From: Paracoccaceae bacterium Fryx2
GTDB lineage: Bacteria; Pseudomonadota; Alphaproteobacteria; Rhodobacterales; Rhodobacteraceae
Direction: 5' to 3'
DNA: 64,000 nt
Assembly (NCBI GenBank): GCA_032334235.1
Contig: JAVSGI010000003.1
Span: 620,001 to 684,000 of the forward strand
Below the pieces are notes generated by a model. That model made no database searches. It was given only the letters and a program-made list of their open reading frames with translations, and was not told the origin of the DNA. The position numbers were made by a program, and so were the translations under genes. Every line of letters begins with the position of its first letter. Positions within the stretch are counted from its first letter, which is position 1. This document shows, one piece after another, positions 14,890-22,939 of the stretch.

Positions 14890-15495
14890 TCAAGCCAGTT
14901 TCGTGTCGCGGGCGATCATGGCGGCATGGGTGCGGTTGCGGGCGTTGAGCTTGCGCGACAGGGTCTTGACGTGCAGCTTCACCGTGACCTCCTGCAGGTC
15001 GAGGTCGCGCGCGATTTCCTTGTTCGACTTGCCTTCGCAGATGCCGCGCAGCACGTCGGTCTCGCGCCGGGTCAGCTGGTTCGGGCCATCGCCGGGCACC
15101 GGGGCCGCCTGCAACAGGCCGAACGGCGCGAAGATGTCGCCCACAACCATACGGCGAATCGCCTGCACCATGGCGCGCGAGGCCATGGCCTTGGGCACGA
15201 ACCCCGAGGCCCCGGCGCGGATCGCCGCTTCACCGAGTTCAAGCGAGTTGCTGCCCGAGATCACCGCAACCGGGCGGCCGTAGGACAGGGCGCGGGCACG
15301 GGCGATGCCCTCGAGGCCGTTCATCCCGGGCATGTCGTAATCAAGCAAGACAAGGTCGAAACGCTGGCGGCGCATCGCGTCAAGCGCCTCGATCAGCGAG
15401 GCGGCCATGATGACGGTGTCGAAGCCCTCTGCCATCAGGAAGGCGCCGATCGTCTCGCGCACCAGATCGTGATCGTCGGCGATCAGGATGTTCAT
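14890..15495 (-). CDS. LuxR/NarL-type response regulator
   Basis: This 201-residue protein has a receiver domain in residues 1-120, with acidic pocket 'ILIADDHD', phosphoacceptor Asp52 in 'LVLLDYDMPGMNG', and 'VISGSN' and 'FVPKAMASRAMV' carrying the switch Ser and Lys. A GerE/LuxR DNA-binding domain follows ('LTRRETDVLRGICEGKSNKEIARDL', 'EVTVKLHVKTLSRKLNARNR'). It would bind promoters when phosphorylated. It is divergent from the hybrid histidine kinase gene (215 nt apart), its likely partner. The start at MNILIADDH (15495) is the normal receiver start; a longer frame to 15537 adds 14 residues. Confidence 0.92.
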   Translation of the reverse strand: MNILIADDHDLVRETIGAFLMAEGFDTVIMAASLIEALDAMRRQRFDLVLLDYDMPGMNGLEGIARARALSYGRPVAVISGSNSLELGEAAIRAGASGFVPKAMASRAMVQAIRRMVVGDIFAPFGLLQAAPVPGDGPNQLTRRETDVLRGICEGKSNKEIARDLDLQEVTVKLHVKTLSRKLNARNRTHAAMIARDTKLA

Positions 15496-15710
15496 GCCGC
15501 CTCCGCCCGTGATGTCCTCAGCACTGGTCACGATCACCTTTCCTCGGATGTGGGCAAGGTATCACGCCCGCGGGGTCGCGGCAGTCCGAGACCGACAAGG
15601 GGCAACCCCCGGGCGTCACCCAAGCGGGCCGGGGCACCCGGACGTGTGGCACTGGATCGGCGGGGAAACCTGCGCTAGCCTCGCGCCATGACAAAAGAGG
15701 CCGGCCGACG

Positions 15711-18338
15711 ATGACCATCCCCCTCCGGGTCCGGGCGGATAAGCCCGAAGGCACGATGCGGATCACCACGGTGTCGGCGCTGCTGACTATGTCCGTGCTG
15801 CTGATCGTGCTGGTGATGGTGATGCTGGCGCTGGACGTGCGGCGGCGGCTGGATGCGCTGGACACCACCGCCGCCGACAACGTGCAGTGGGCGCTGATCC
15901 AGACCGAAGTGGAACTGCTGCGGCTGCAGACGGAACTGCTTGCGGCACGGGTGTCGCCGGATGCGCCGCTGGACATGCTGCGCCTGCGGTTCGACGTGCT
16001 GTTCGGCCGGGCCGAGATGCTGCGGGAAAGCCGGCTTTACGGCCCGTTGCTGGGCGGCCGCGACTATGCGGCCCAGGTGGACAGCCTGCACGCCTTCATC
16101 GGCGCGACGGTGCCGCTGATCGACGGGCCGGATGCGGAACTGCGCGCTGCCCTGCCCGGCCTGACGCTGGCGGTTCCGCCGATCTACGCTGCGGTGCGCG
16201 ACATGACGCTGCGCGCGACGGTCGAGATTTCCGCCGCCGCCGATTCTCTGCGCGCGGCGATTTCCGACACGCTGCACCGGCTGGCCGCGCTGACGCTGCT
16301 GCTGGTGGCGGCGCTGAGCGTGCTGGCGGTGGCATTGTTCAGCCTTTACCGGCGGGCCGGGGCGCAAGCCGAGGAAAACCGCCGCACCGGCGAGCGGCTG
16401 CAGACGATCATCTCCACATCGGCCGATGCGATCATCGTCACCGACAGCCACGCGCGGATCACCGAGTTCAACCCCGCCGCCGAGAGCATCTTCGGCCATG
16501 CGCGCGCGGCCGTGGTCGGCAGGGACGCGATGGCGGTGCTGTTTCCCGATGACGTGGCGACCACCCAGCGCGCCCGAGTCGCCGCCGTCCTGCCGCGGAT
16601 GGCCGGGCGGACCGGCGGGCCGCTGCGGCTGGAACTGGACGCCCGGCGCGCCGACGGCACGCGTTTTCCGATGGAGGTTTCACTGGCCATCGCCCCCGAG
16701 TCGGCCGAGGCGGGAAAGAGCGGCATCATCGTGGCCTTTCTGCGCGACATCCTCGACCGCCGCCGCGCCGAGGCGGCCCTGACCGAGGCGCTGGGGCGCG
16801 CCCAGGCGGGCGAAAAGGCGCGGGCGGATTTCATGGCGGTGATGAGCCACGAGATGCGAACCCCGCTGAACGGCCTGATCGGTTCGGTGGTGCTGCTGGC
16901 CGACACCGGGCTCGACTCGCGGCAGCGCAAGCTGCTCGGGGTGCTGGAAACCACCGGGCAGATCCTGCTTGACCATGTGAACTCGGTGCTGGACGTGGCG
17001 CGCGCCGAGGCGGGCGACAACTCGCCGGCGCGGCAGAGCACCGATCTTGACCGCCTGATAGAGGATTGCGTGGCCAATCAGGCCGGTGTCGCCGCCGTGG
17101 CGGGCAACCGGGTACAGATCAGGGCCCTGTCCGGCCCGATCGGCTGGGTCCGTTGCGACCCGTCGCGGCTGCGCCAGATCGTGCTGAACCTGCTGGGCAA
17201 TGCGGTGAAATTCACCCGGGACGGCGAGATCACGGTGGAAACCGAAGTTCTGCCGGGCGCCGACAAGGCCGGGCAGGTCGTCGAGTTCCGGTTCATCGAC
17301 ACCGGCATCGGCATCCCCGAACACCAGATCGCCCGCATCTTCGAGGATTTCGTCATGCTGAGCACCGGCTACGACCGGGCCACCGGCGGCACCGGTCTGG
17401 GCCTTGGCATCGCGCGGCGGCTGGCGATCTCGATGGGGGGCGAAATCGGGGCGGAAAGCGAACCGGGGGCGGGCAGCCTGTTCTGGCTGCGCCTGCCGCT
17501 GCCCGCCGCACCCGCCCCCACCCTGCCCGCGCCGCCCCTTCCCCAACCCGTCGCCCGCCCGGCCCGGCTTCTGTCGGTGCTGGTGATCGAGGACAACGAC
17601 ATCAACCGCTTCGTGCTGCGCGGCTATCTGGAAAGCGCGGGGCACCATGTCGATGAAGCCGCCGACGGGCTGACCGGCCTTGCCCGGGCTGCCGCGCAGT
17701 GCTTCGACGTGATCGTGACCGACATCGGGATGCCGGGGCTGGACGGGTTCGAGGTCTGCCGCCGCATCCGCAGCGGCGGCGGCCGGTCGGCCCGTGCCCG
17801 CATCCTGGCCCTGACCGCCCATGTCCTGCCCGAGGCGCAGGCGCATTTCGATGCCGCAGGCATGAATGCCCGCCTGACCAAGCCGGTGTCGCGCCCCGTC
17901 CTGCTGGCCGCCCTGCAGGGCGAGGCCTGGCCCGGCCCTCCCCCGCCAGACGCGCCGCACCACGCCACGGCAGGCCACGGGCTGCTGCCGGGGCATATCG
18001 ACCGGCTGGCAGAACAGGTCGGGGCCGCCACGCTGGCCCGGCTGATCGGGCGGATGCTGGACGAGGGCGAGACGGTGCTGGCCCGGCTGGCGGAACTGGC
18101 CGCCGACGAGTCGGCCCCCGGCGCCCCCGAAACCGCCGCCGCCCTTTGCCACAAGCTTGCCGGATCAGCAGGAACCTTCGGTGCCGCGACGCTGAATGCC
18201 CATCTGAACGCCTGTGAAACCGCGATTCACCGCGGCGAGGACTGGGGCGAGGCCGTGTCTGGCATCGCCCCGCTGTGGCGCAGGACGGCCGAGGCCCTGG
18301 CCCGGGATGTCGAACGGCTGACGCCGGGGGCCGACTGA
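15711..18338 (+). CDS. Hybrid sensor histidine kinase (TM sensor, PAS, HisKA, HATPase, receiver, HPt)
   Basis: This 875-residue membrane kinase has, in order: TM1 at about 19-41, a periplasmic helical sensor of about 150 residues, TM2 at about 190-212, and PAS at about 222-345 ('TSADAIIVTDSHARITEFNP', 'RDILDRRRAE'). Next are HisKA with phosphorylated His380 in 'MSHEMRTPLNGLIG' and HATPase with the N-box 'NLLGNAVKFT' and G-boxes 'DTGIGIPE' and 'GTGLGLGIARRL'. A receiver with Asp671 in 'IVTDIGMPGLDG' and an HPt domain with His814 in 'CHKLAGSAGTFGA' follow. This is a full phosphorelay in one protein, ArcB/BarA-like in plan. The final acceptor is probably the divergent LuxR-type regulator. An alternative start is ATG 15756. 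Confidence 0.93.
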   Translation: MTIPLRVRADKPEGTMRITTVSALLTMSVLLIVLVMVMLALDVRRRLDALDTTAADNVQWALIQTEVELLRLQTELLAARVSPDAPLDMLRLRFDVLFGRAEMLRESRLYGPLLGGRDYAAQVDSLHAFIGATVPLIDGPDAELRAALPGLTLAVPPIYAAVRDMTLRATVEISAAADSLRAAISDTLHRLAALTLLLVAALSVLAVALFSLYRRAGAQAEENRRTGERLQTIISTSADAIIVTDSHARITEFNPAAESIFGHARAAVVGRDAMAVLFPDDVATTQRARVAAVLPRMAGRTGGPLRLELDARRADGTRFPMEVSLAIAPESAEAGKSGIIVAFLRDILDRRRAEAALTEALGRAQAGEKARADFMAVMSHEMRTPLNGLIGSVVLLADTGLDSRQRKLLGVLETTGQILLDHVNSVLDVARAEAGDNSPARQSTDLDRLIEDCVANQAGVAAVAGNRVQIRALSGPIGWVRCDPSRLRQIVLNLLGNAVKFTRDGEITVETEVLPGADKAGQVVEFRFIDTGIGIPEHQIARIFEDFVMLSTGYDRATGGTGLGLGIARRLAISMGGEIGAESEPGAGSLFWLRLPLPAAPAPTLPAPPLPQPVARPARLLSVLVIEDNDINRFVLRGYLESAGHHVDEAADGLTGLARAAAQCFDVIVTDIGMPGLDGFEVCRRIRSGGGRSARARILALTAHVLPEAQAHFDAAGMNARLTKPVSRPVLLAALQGEAWPGPPPPDAPHHATAGHGLLPGHIDRLAEQVGAATLARLIGRMLDEGETVLARLAELAADESAPGAPETAAALCHKLAGSAGTFGAATLNAHLNACETAIHRGEDWGEAVSGIAPLWRRTAEALARDVERLTPGAD

Positions 18339-18361
18339 CGGCGGATGACCGGCCACGGGGC

Positions 18362-19039
18362 CTATGCGTCGCCCGGCACGCCGTAGGACGGCGCCCCGGT
18401 CGGGTCCAGCGCCCGCTGGACATAGGCCGCCATCTGCGGCTGATACACCTGCCACGCCAGCGCCACCGCCTCGATCGGGCAGGCATCGGGCGACCAGTCG
18501 CAGCGCAGGTCGGCCACCGGCCAGGGCAGGCGGTCGACGATCTGCATCCCGGCCGAATGCACCGGCCCGGCCTCGCCCCCGGCATCGCGCCCCGCCCGCA
18601 GGGCGGTGATCAGCCGGTCGCCGAAGCTGCCCGCAGCGGCAAGATATGCCGCGACCATCGCCTGCGGCACCAGATCGCTGCCCAGCAGGTTGCCGCCCGA
18701 TACCACCCCCGGCGCCCGCGCCTCGCTCCACAGCCCCAGCACCCGTGCGCCGGAATGCACCGCCACGCCGCCCGTGGCATCGACCACCAGCACCTGTCGC
18801 CACCCGGAATGCAACCGCCCGTCAAGCACCCGCGCCAGTGCGCCCGCCGCCCCGTCCCCCGCCTGCAGCGCATCCAGCACCAGCGCCCCCAGCGCCGGAT
18901 CGGTGACATTCTGGCTGGCCACCCCCCCGACCCCCGCCCGCAAATGCACGCAGCGCGCCGCCACCGCGGGCGAGGAGGATGCGATCACCATGCCGAACCG
19001 GCCGGATTGCGGACAACGGGCAACGAGCGAGAAGGTCAT
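18362..19039 (-). CDS. DUF1028 (Ntn-hydrolase-like) protein
   Basis: This 225-residue protein starts 'MTFSLVARCPQSGRFGMVIA', typical of the DUF1028 family. It continues with 'SSPAVAARCVHLRAGVGGVA', 'SQNVTDPALGALVLDALQAG', 'VSGGNLLGSDLVPQAMVAAY' and 'ALRAGRDAGGEAGPVHSAGM'. The family has an Ntn-hydrolase fold with no assigned physiological reaction. In related genomes it occurs beside amino acid or peptide catabolism genes; here it stands alone, convergent to the hybrid kinase gene (23 nt between stops). The ATG at 19039 is fixed by the conserved N-terminus; a frame extending to 19405 is not family sequence. Confidence 0.85.
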   Translation of the reverse strand: MTFSLVARCPQSGRFGMVIASSSPAVAARCVHLRAGVGGVASQNVTDPALGALVLDALQAGDGAAGALARVLDGRLHSGWRQVLVVDATGGVAVHSGARVLGLWSEARAPGVVSGGNLLGSDLVPQAMVAAYLAAAGSFGDRLITALRAGRDAGGEAGPVHSAGMQIVDRLPWPVADLRCDWSPDACPIEAVALAWQVYQPQMAAYVQRALDPTGAPSYGVPGDA

Positions 19040-19452
19040 GGGGCAGTCCTTTGCGGAAAGCTGTGCGTGGTCACAGGGTCTGAGTATCACTTCCGGACGG
19101 TTTGAAAACGCAGGAGAGGGCTTGGCGGTGCAAGCCCCTCGGATGCGGATCTGCGCGGGACCGCGGGCAACGGGTGCCCGGCGATTTCGGGCGGGGGCGA
19201 CCTGCGGTCTGCGGATGCCGGCAGGGGCGGTGCGGCTGGCGCCGGTCGTCGCCGCCATGGTCGGCGCGGGCCTGTGTGCCCGGGCGGCCCTGGCGGGCGG
19301 GCTGCGCCGGCCTGCGACGCCGCGCCACAGCGGGCGGAACGCCGCCGGCCGGGCCCCGCGCCAGAAACCCCGACTCCGCCATATGCCTATAATGTCTTGC
19401 GCCACCTTGGCCCCGTGCTATCCTTTTCGGGTTTCCGCGAAGGGGTGCGTTC
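19040..19452. other. Gene-free divergent region
   Basis: This 413-nt spacer lies between the divergent DUF1028 and Asp-box protein genes. Short frames through it are Ala/Arg/Pro-rich and have no ribosome-binding site. A TATAAT at 19388-19393, 60 nt before the Asp-box gene start, is the only promoter-like word seen, and no convincing -35 accompanies it. Confidence 0.4.
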
Positions 19453-20622
19453 ATGTCTTCAGGCAGCATCACGATTCTTGTCGGCACGACGAAAGGCGCC
19501 TTCCTGATTTGCGGCGACGATGACCGCGGCGGCTGGGCGGTGAAGGGCCCCTTCTGCGACGGCTGGCCGATCAACCATGTCATCGGCGACCCGGTCAGCG
19601 GGGTGCTCTGGGCCGGTGGCGGCGGCGACTGGCACGGCGCGGGCGTCTGGCGGTCGGAGGACGGCGGCGAAAGCTGGCAGGTCACGCGGCTGACCGGGGG
19701 CCAGATCGACCAATGGGCGGCCAACGATCCCGATTTCGCCGCCATGGTGGGCTGGACCGACAGCGCCCTGCCCTTCGCAACCGATTTTTCGCAGATCTGG
19801 TCGCTGCACCACGCCCGGGGCAAGCTCTACGCCGGGACGAAACCGGCGACCCTGCTGCAAAGCGAGGATGGCGGGCAGAGCTGGGTCCGGCTCGACAGCC
19901 TGACCGATCACCCCTCGGCCTCCAGCTGGAACCCCGGGGGTGCGGGGCTGGTGCTGCACACCATCGTCAGCGATCCGGCCGATCCGCGCAAGCTGTGGCT
20001 TGCCATTTCGGCGGCGGGCGTGTTCGCCTCGGAAGATGGCGGCGCGACATGGGAACGGCGCAACCGGCTTTCCAATACCGGGGCCTGCGCCCACGGCGAC
20101 CATCCGGCCGGCGCCCGTGACGGCGAAACCGGGCATTGCGTGCACAACATGGTGCGGGCACCCGGGGCGGAGGATCTGCTTTACCAGCAGAACCACCACG
20201 GCGTCTGGCGGTCTTCGGATGGCGGGCGCAGCTGGGAAAACATCACCGGGGGCCTGCCCTCGACCTTCGGCTTTCCGATCCTGGTGCATCCGCGCGACCC
20301 CGGCACGGTCTGGACGCTGCCGCTGAACGGCGACACGGCGGGGCGGTTTCCGCCCGATGCCGCGGCGGCAGTCTGGCGGTCGCGCGATGGCGGGCAAAGC
20401 TGGCAGGCGCTGCGCGAGGGCCTGCCGCAGGAGGCGTGCTTCTTCACCGTGCTGCGTCAGGCCATGGCGGGGGATGCGCGCGCCCCGGCGGGGGTGTATT
20501 TCGGCACCAACAGCGGGTCGGTGTTCGCCAGCAGCGACGAGGGCGACACCTGGCAGGACGTGGCCCGCCACCTGCCGACGATCCTTTCGGTCGAGGTGCT
20601 GGATCGCGGCGCCCTCGCCTGA
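19453..20622 (+). CDS. Six-Asp-box (BNR/sialidase-like) beta-propeller protein
   Basis: This 389-residue protein contains six Asp-box turns of the form S-x-D-x-G-x-[ST]-W: 'SEDGGESW', 'SEDGGQSW', 'SEDGGATW', 'SSDGGRSW', 'SRDGGQSW' and 'SSDEGDTW', regularly spaced as expected for a sialidase/VPS10-type propeller. There is no signal peptide: the N-terminus 'SGSITILVGTTKGAFLI' is the first blade strand. The catalytic Arg triad and Tyr of true sialidases were not recognised, so an enzymatic role should not be assumed. 'HNMVRAPGAEDLLYQQNHHGVW' may form the central pocket. It is convergent with the polyferredoxin gene (16 nt between stops). Confidence 0.8.
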   Translation: MSSGSITILVGTTKGAFLICGDDDRGGWAVKGPFCDGWPINHVIGDPVSGVLWAGGGGDWHGAGVWRSEDGGESWQVTRLTGGQIDQWAANDPDFAAMVGWTDSALPFATDFSQIWSLHHARGKLYAGTKPATLLQSEDGGQSWVRLDSLTDHPSASSWNPGGAGLVLHTIVSDPADPRKLWLAISAAGVFASEDGGATWERRNRLSNTGACAHGDHPAGARDGETGHCVHNMVRAPGAEDLLYQQNHHGVWRSSDGGRSWENITGGLPSTFGFPILVHPRDPGTVWTLPLNGDTAGRFPPDAAAAVWRSRDGGQSWQALREGLPQEACFFTVLRQAMAGDARAPAGVYFGTNSGSVFASSDEGDTWQDVARHLPTILSVEVLDRGALA

Positions 20623-20638
20623 CGGGCCGCGCGCGGCC

Positions 20639-22093
20639 TTACCACCAGCCGAACAGCAGGCCCCAGCAGCCCAGCGGGGGCAGCAGGGCCGCCGCGACCG
20701 CGCCGGTCGCGGCGACCCGGCGCCATGGCGGGGCGACGCTCTGGCGGGCGATCTGCCAGGCCAGCACCAGCGACCCGGCAACCGCCAGCCCCGCCACGGC
20801 AAGGCGGAGGCCCGTGACAGCCGCCAGCCCCTCGGCGCGCAGCAGCGTCACCGTCAGGTCCGACAGGCCAAGGATCAGGCCGCAGGCGGCAACCGGGATC
20901 AGGCTTTGCGCCAGATGGTGAAAGCGCGGCCAGCTCCACCGCCCCAGTATCCGTGTCGCCAGCGCCAGCGGCAGGGCCACCAGCAGCGACAGCAGCGCCG
21001 CGCCGCCTGCAAGCCAGGCCGACAGCGCCAGACCATCGGCCACCGTTGCCCCCCCGGGCCACCCCGGGCGGCTGGCCAGCACCCACCACGGCAGGGCGGT
21101 TTCGCGCAGGTCGCGCAGCCCGACCTCTGCCAGACCCTGCGGCACGGCCTGCCTCAGCGCCGCGAACCAAGGGCTTGTGCCCCACAGGAAGGCCGCCGTC
21201 GCAAGGCCGATCATGCCCGCGATGATCAGCAGGCTGTCCCATCCGGTCGCGGTGCGCGCCCCGGCGGTCACGATCTCGGACCCCGGCAGGCGCGGGGCAA
21301 GGGTGACCGCGTCGCGGAACCCGGCGCAGCGGCCGCACATGTGGCAGGGCGCGGCGCTTTCCATGGTGCGGACCGGCACCATCGGCTCGCAGTTGAAGCG
21401 CATCAGGCGGGCGCGGTCGGGGGCGCAGGCATCCCACGCCCGGGCGTCCACCGCGAAATGCACCGGCGCCAGCCTGGCCAGCAGCCCGAACACCCCGTTC
21501 ACCGGGCACAGGTAGCGGCACCAGACCCGCTTCTCCCGCCCGTAAAGATACCCTGTCAGCACGGCGGCAAGGGTCGATGCGCCAAGAATCAGCAAGGTTG
21601 CCTGCGGAACGTGGTAGACCGAGATCATCTGGCCATAGACCGTCGTCAGCGCGAAGGCCGCGAAGGGCCAGCCCGGCCAGCGCAGCCAGTGCGGAATAGC
21701 CCGCCCCCGGCCGTGGCGCGAGGCAAAGGCGGTCAGCGCGCCCTCGGGGCAGAAGATGCCGCACCACAGCCGGCCGAACAGCAGCACCGACAGCAGCACG
21801 CCGGGCCACCACAGGCCCCAGAAAACGAACTGCGCGAACAGGGTCAGGTTCGACCAGACCCGTGCCGTCGCACCCGGCAGGGGCAGCAGGGCGGGCACGA
21901 CCAGCAGCACGGCATAGACCGCGACGACAGCCCATTGCGCCCACCAGAGCGGGCGCTGGTGGGCGCGCAGCCAGAGGCCCAGCGTTTGCAGGCGCAGGCT
22001 GCGGGTCGGCGCCATGTGGGGCACGTCCGGCGGCAGGCGCCGCTGTGGCAGGCGGCGCACCGGCGCGGCCTGCGATGGCAGATCGGGCGCCAT
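20639..22093 (-). CDS. Membrane-bound 4Fe-4S polyferredoxin, NapH/NosR-like
   Basis: This 484-residue integral membrane protein has about nine to ten hydrophobic spans. Iron-sulfur features are 'GRLWCGIFCPEGALTAFA' and 'WCRYLCPVNGVFGLLARLAP' (paired C-x3-CP motifs typical of NapH/NosR/CcoG), a later lone Cys in 'FNCEPMVPVRTMES', and 'CHMCGRCAGFRDAV' (C-x2-C-x2-C). Such proteins pass electrons from the quinol pool or cytoplasm to periplasmic maturation or reductase systems. The C-terminal half adds a further four- to five-helix membrane domain. No nos, nap or cco genes flank it, so its electron acceptor is unknown. A GTG one codon upstream (22096) is a possible alternative start. Confidence 0.72.
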   Translation of the reverse strand: MAPDLPSQAAPVRRLPQRRLPPDVPHMAPTRSLRLQTLGLWLRAHQRPLWWAQWAVVAVYAVLLVVPALLPLPGATARVWSNLTLFAQFVFWGLWWPGVLLSVLLFGRLWCGIFCPEGALTAFASRHGRGRAIPHWLRWPGWPFAAFALTTVYGQMISVYHVPQATLLILGASTLAAVLTGYLYGREKRVWCRYLCPVNGVFGLLARLAPVHFAVDARAWDACAPDRARLMRFNCEPMVPVRTMESAAPCHMCGRCAGFRDAVTLAPRLPGSEIVTAGARTATGWDSLLIIAGMIGLATAAFLWGTSPWFAALRQAVPQGLAEVGLRDLRETALPWWVLASRPGWPGGATVADGLALSAWLAGGAALLSLLVALPLALATRILGRWSWPRFHHLAQSLIPVAACGLILGLSDLTVTLLRAEGLAAVTGLRLAVAGLAVAGSLVLAWQIARQSVAPPWRRVAATGAVAAALLPPLGCWGLLFGWW

Positions 22094-22096
22094 CAC

Positions 22097-22939
22097 CGCC
22101 CCCCCGCCCCGCCGTTGGTCGCGAAAGACCGGCGCGGGGCGGCGGCGGTGGCAAGGTGGCGAGGCATGGCGCGTCCTGTGCAGGGTGGCTCCGGCGTCCT
22201 GCGGACAGGTTCCGGGTGGCGGCTCGGACCCTCATACCCAAGCGATTCAATCAGATAACCGTGGCAAGGGGCCGCAAGCAGATGCTGCGGGGTCTTGCGC
22301 GACGCGGCGGGCAGGGTAGGGCCGCCGCCACGGCGTGCGCTGACCGGCACCGGATGGCCCGTTCACCGGCCCCGGGCGGGGCGAGATGCCGGGCATCAAG
22401 CGCATCTCGGGCCCCGTCTCAGGCTCCCGTCTCTGGCCCCGTCTCAGGCCCCGTCTCAGGCCCCCGTCTCGGGCCCCCGTCTCAGGCCCCCGTCTCAGGC
22501 CCCCGTCTCAGGCCCCCGTCTCAGGCCCCCGTCTCGGGCCCCCGTCTCAGGCCCCCGTCTCAGGCCCCCGTCTCGGGCCCCGTGTCGGAAACCTCGGCGG
22601 CCTCGCGCGAACGCTCGACCAAGGCGCGCAGGCGATCCCGCAGCCTGACGCGGTGACGCGGCAGACCGGCCCGGCCGCGCAGGGCCTTTCCGGCAGTGCC
22701 CGGGCACTGTCTGGCCAGACGCGGCAATTGCAGGAAACCGCCGCCTCCGTCCGGATGGCAGACGCCCCCGCGCCGCAGGTCATGGCCCCGCAGCGCAGGC
22801 TTGCGGTGGTGCGGCAGGGCACGGCCCGGGCGACGACCGCACCGGATAAATGTTTCTCTGGCCCCGCGTCTCGGGTAAACCGGCGGACAGGCCCTGCCCC
22901 CCGGCCGAAGCCGCAGGTCAACCCGGAAAGGACACCGCC
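22097..22939. other. Long gene-free region containing a 13-bp tandem repeat
   Basis: This 840-nt spacer lies between the polyferredoxin and flavoprotein genes, which are divergent. Frames crossing it are repetitive or Ala/Arg/Pro-rich, and none has a family signature. The central 180 bp is the tandem repeat annotated separately. The last 100 nt lead to the flavoprotein ribosome-binding site GGAAAGGA. Confidence 0.5.
22411..22588. repeat. 13-bp minisatellite, about 13 copies
   Basis: The unit GCCCCCGTCTCAG (variants with one C fewer, or G for A) recurs. GTCTC words start at 22416, 22429, 22441, 22453, 22466, 22479, 22492, 22505, 22518, 22531, 22544, 22557 and 22570, then a degenerate GTGTC at 22582. 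The 12-13 bp period is not a multiple of three, so no single frame is conserved and it is non-coding. On the other strand it reads GAGACGGGGGC, related to the 12-bp repeats at 42511-42542. Confidence 0.88.

Noticed and set aside
19453-20622. Secreted sialidase
   Set aside because: Asp-boxes are present, but there is no signal peptide and no recognisable catalytic Arg triad.
22411-22588. Possible CRISPR array
   Set aside because: The repeats are contiguous 12-13 bp units with no unique spacers and no cas genes in the window.
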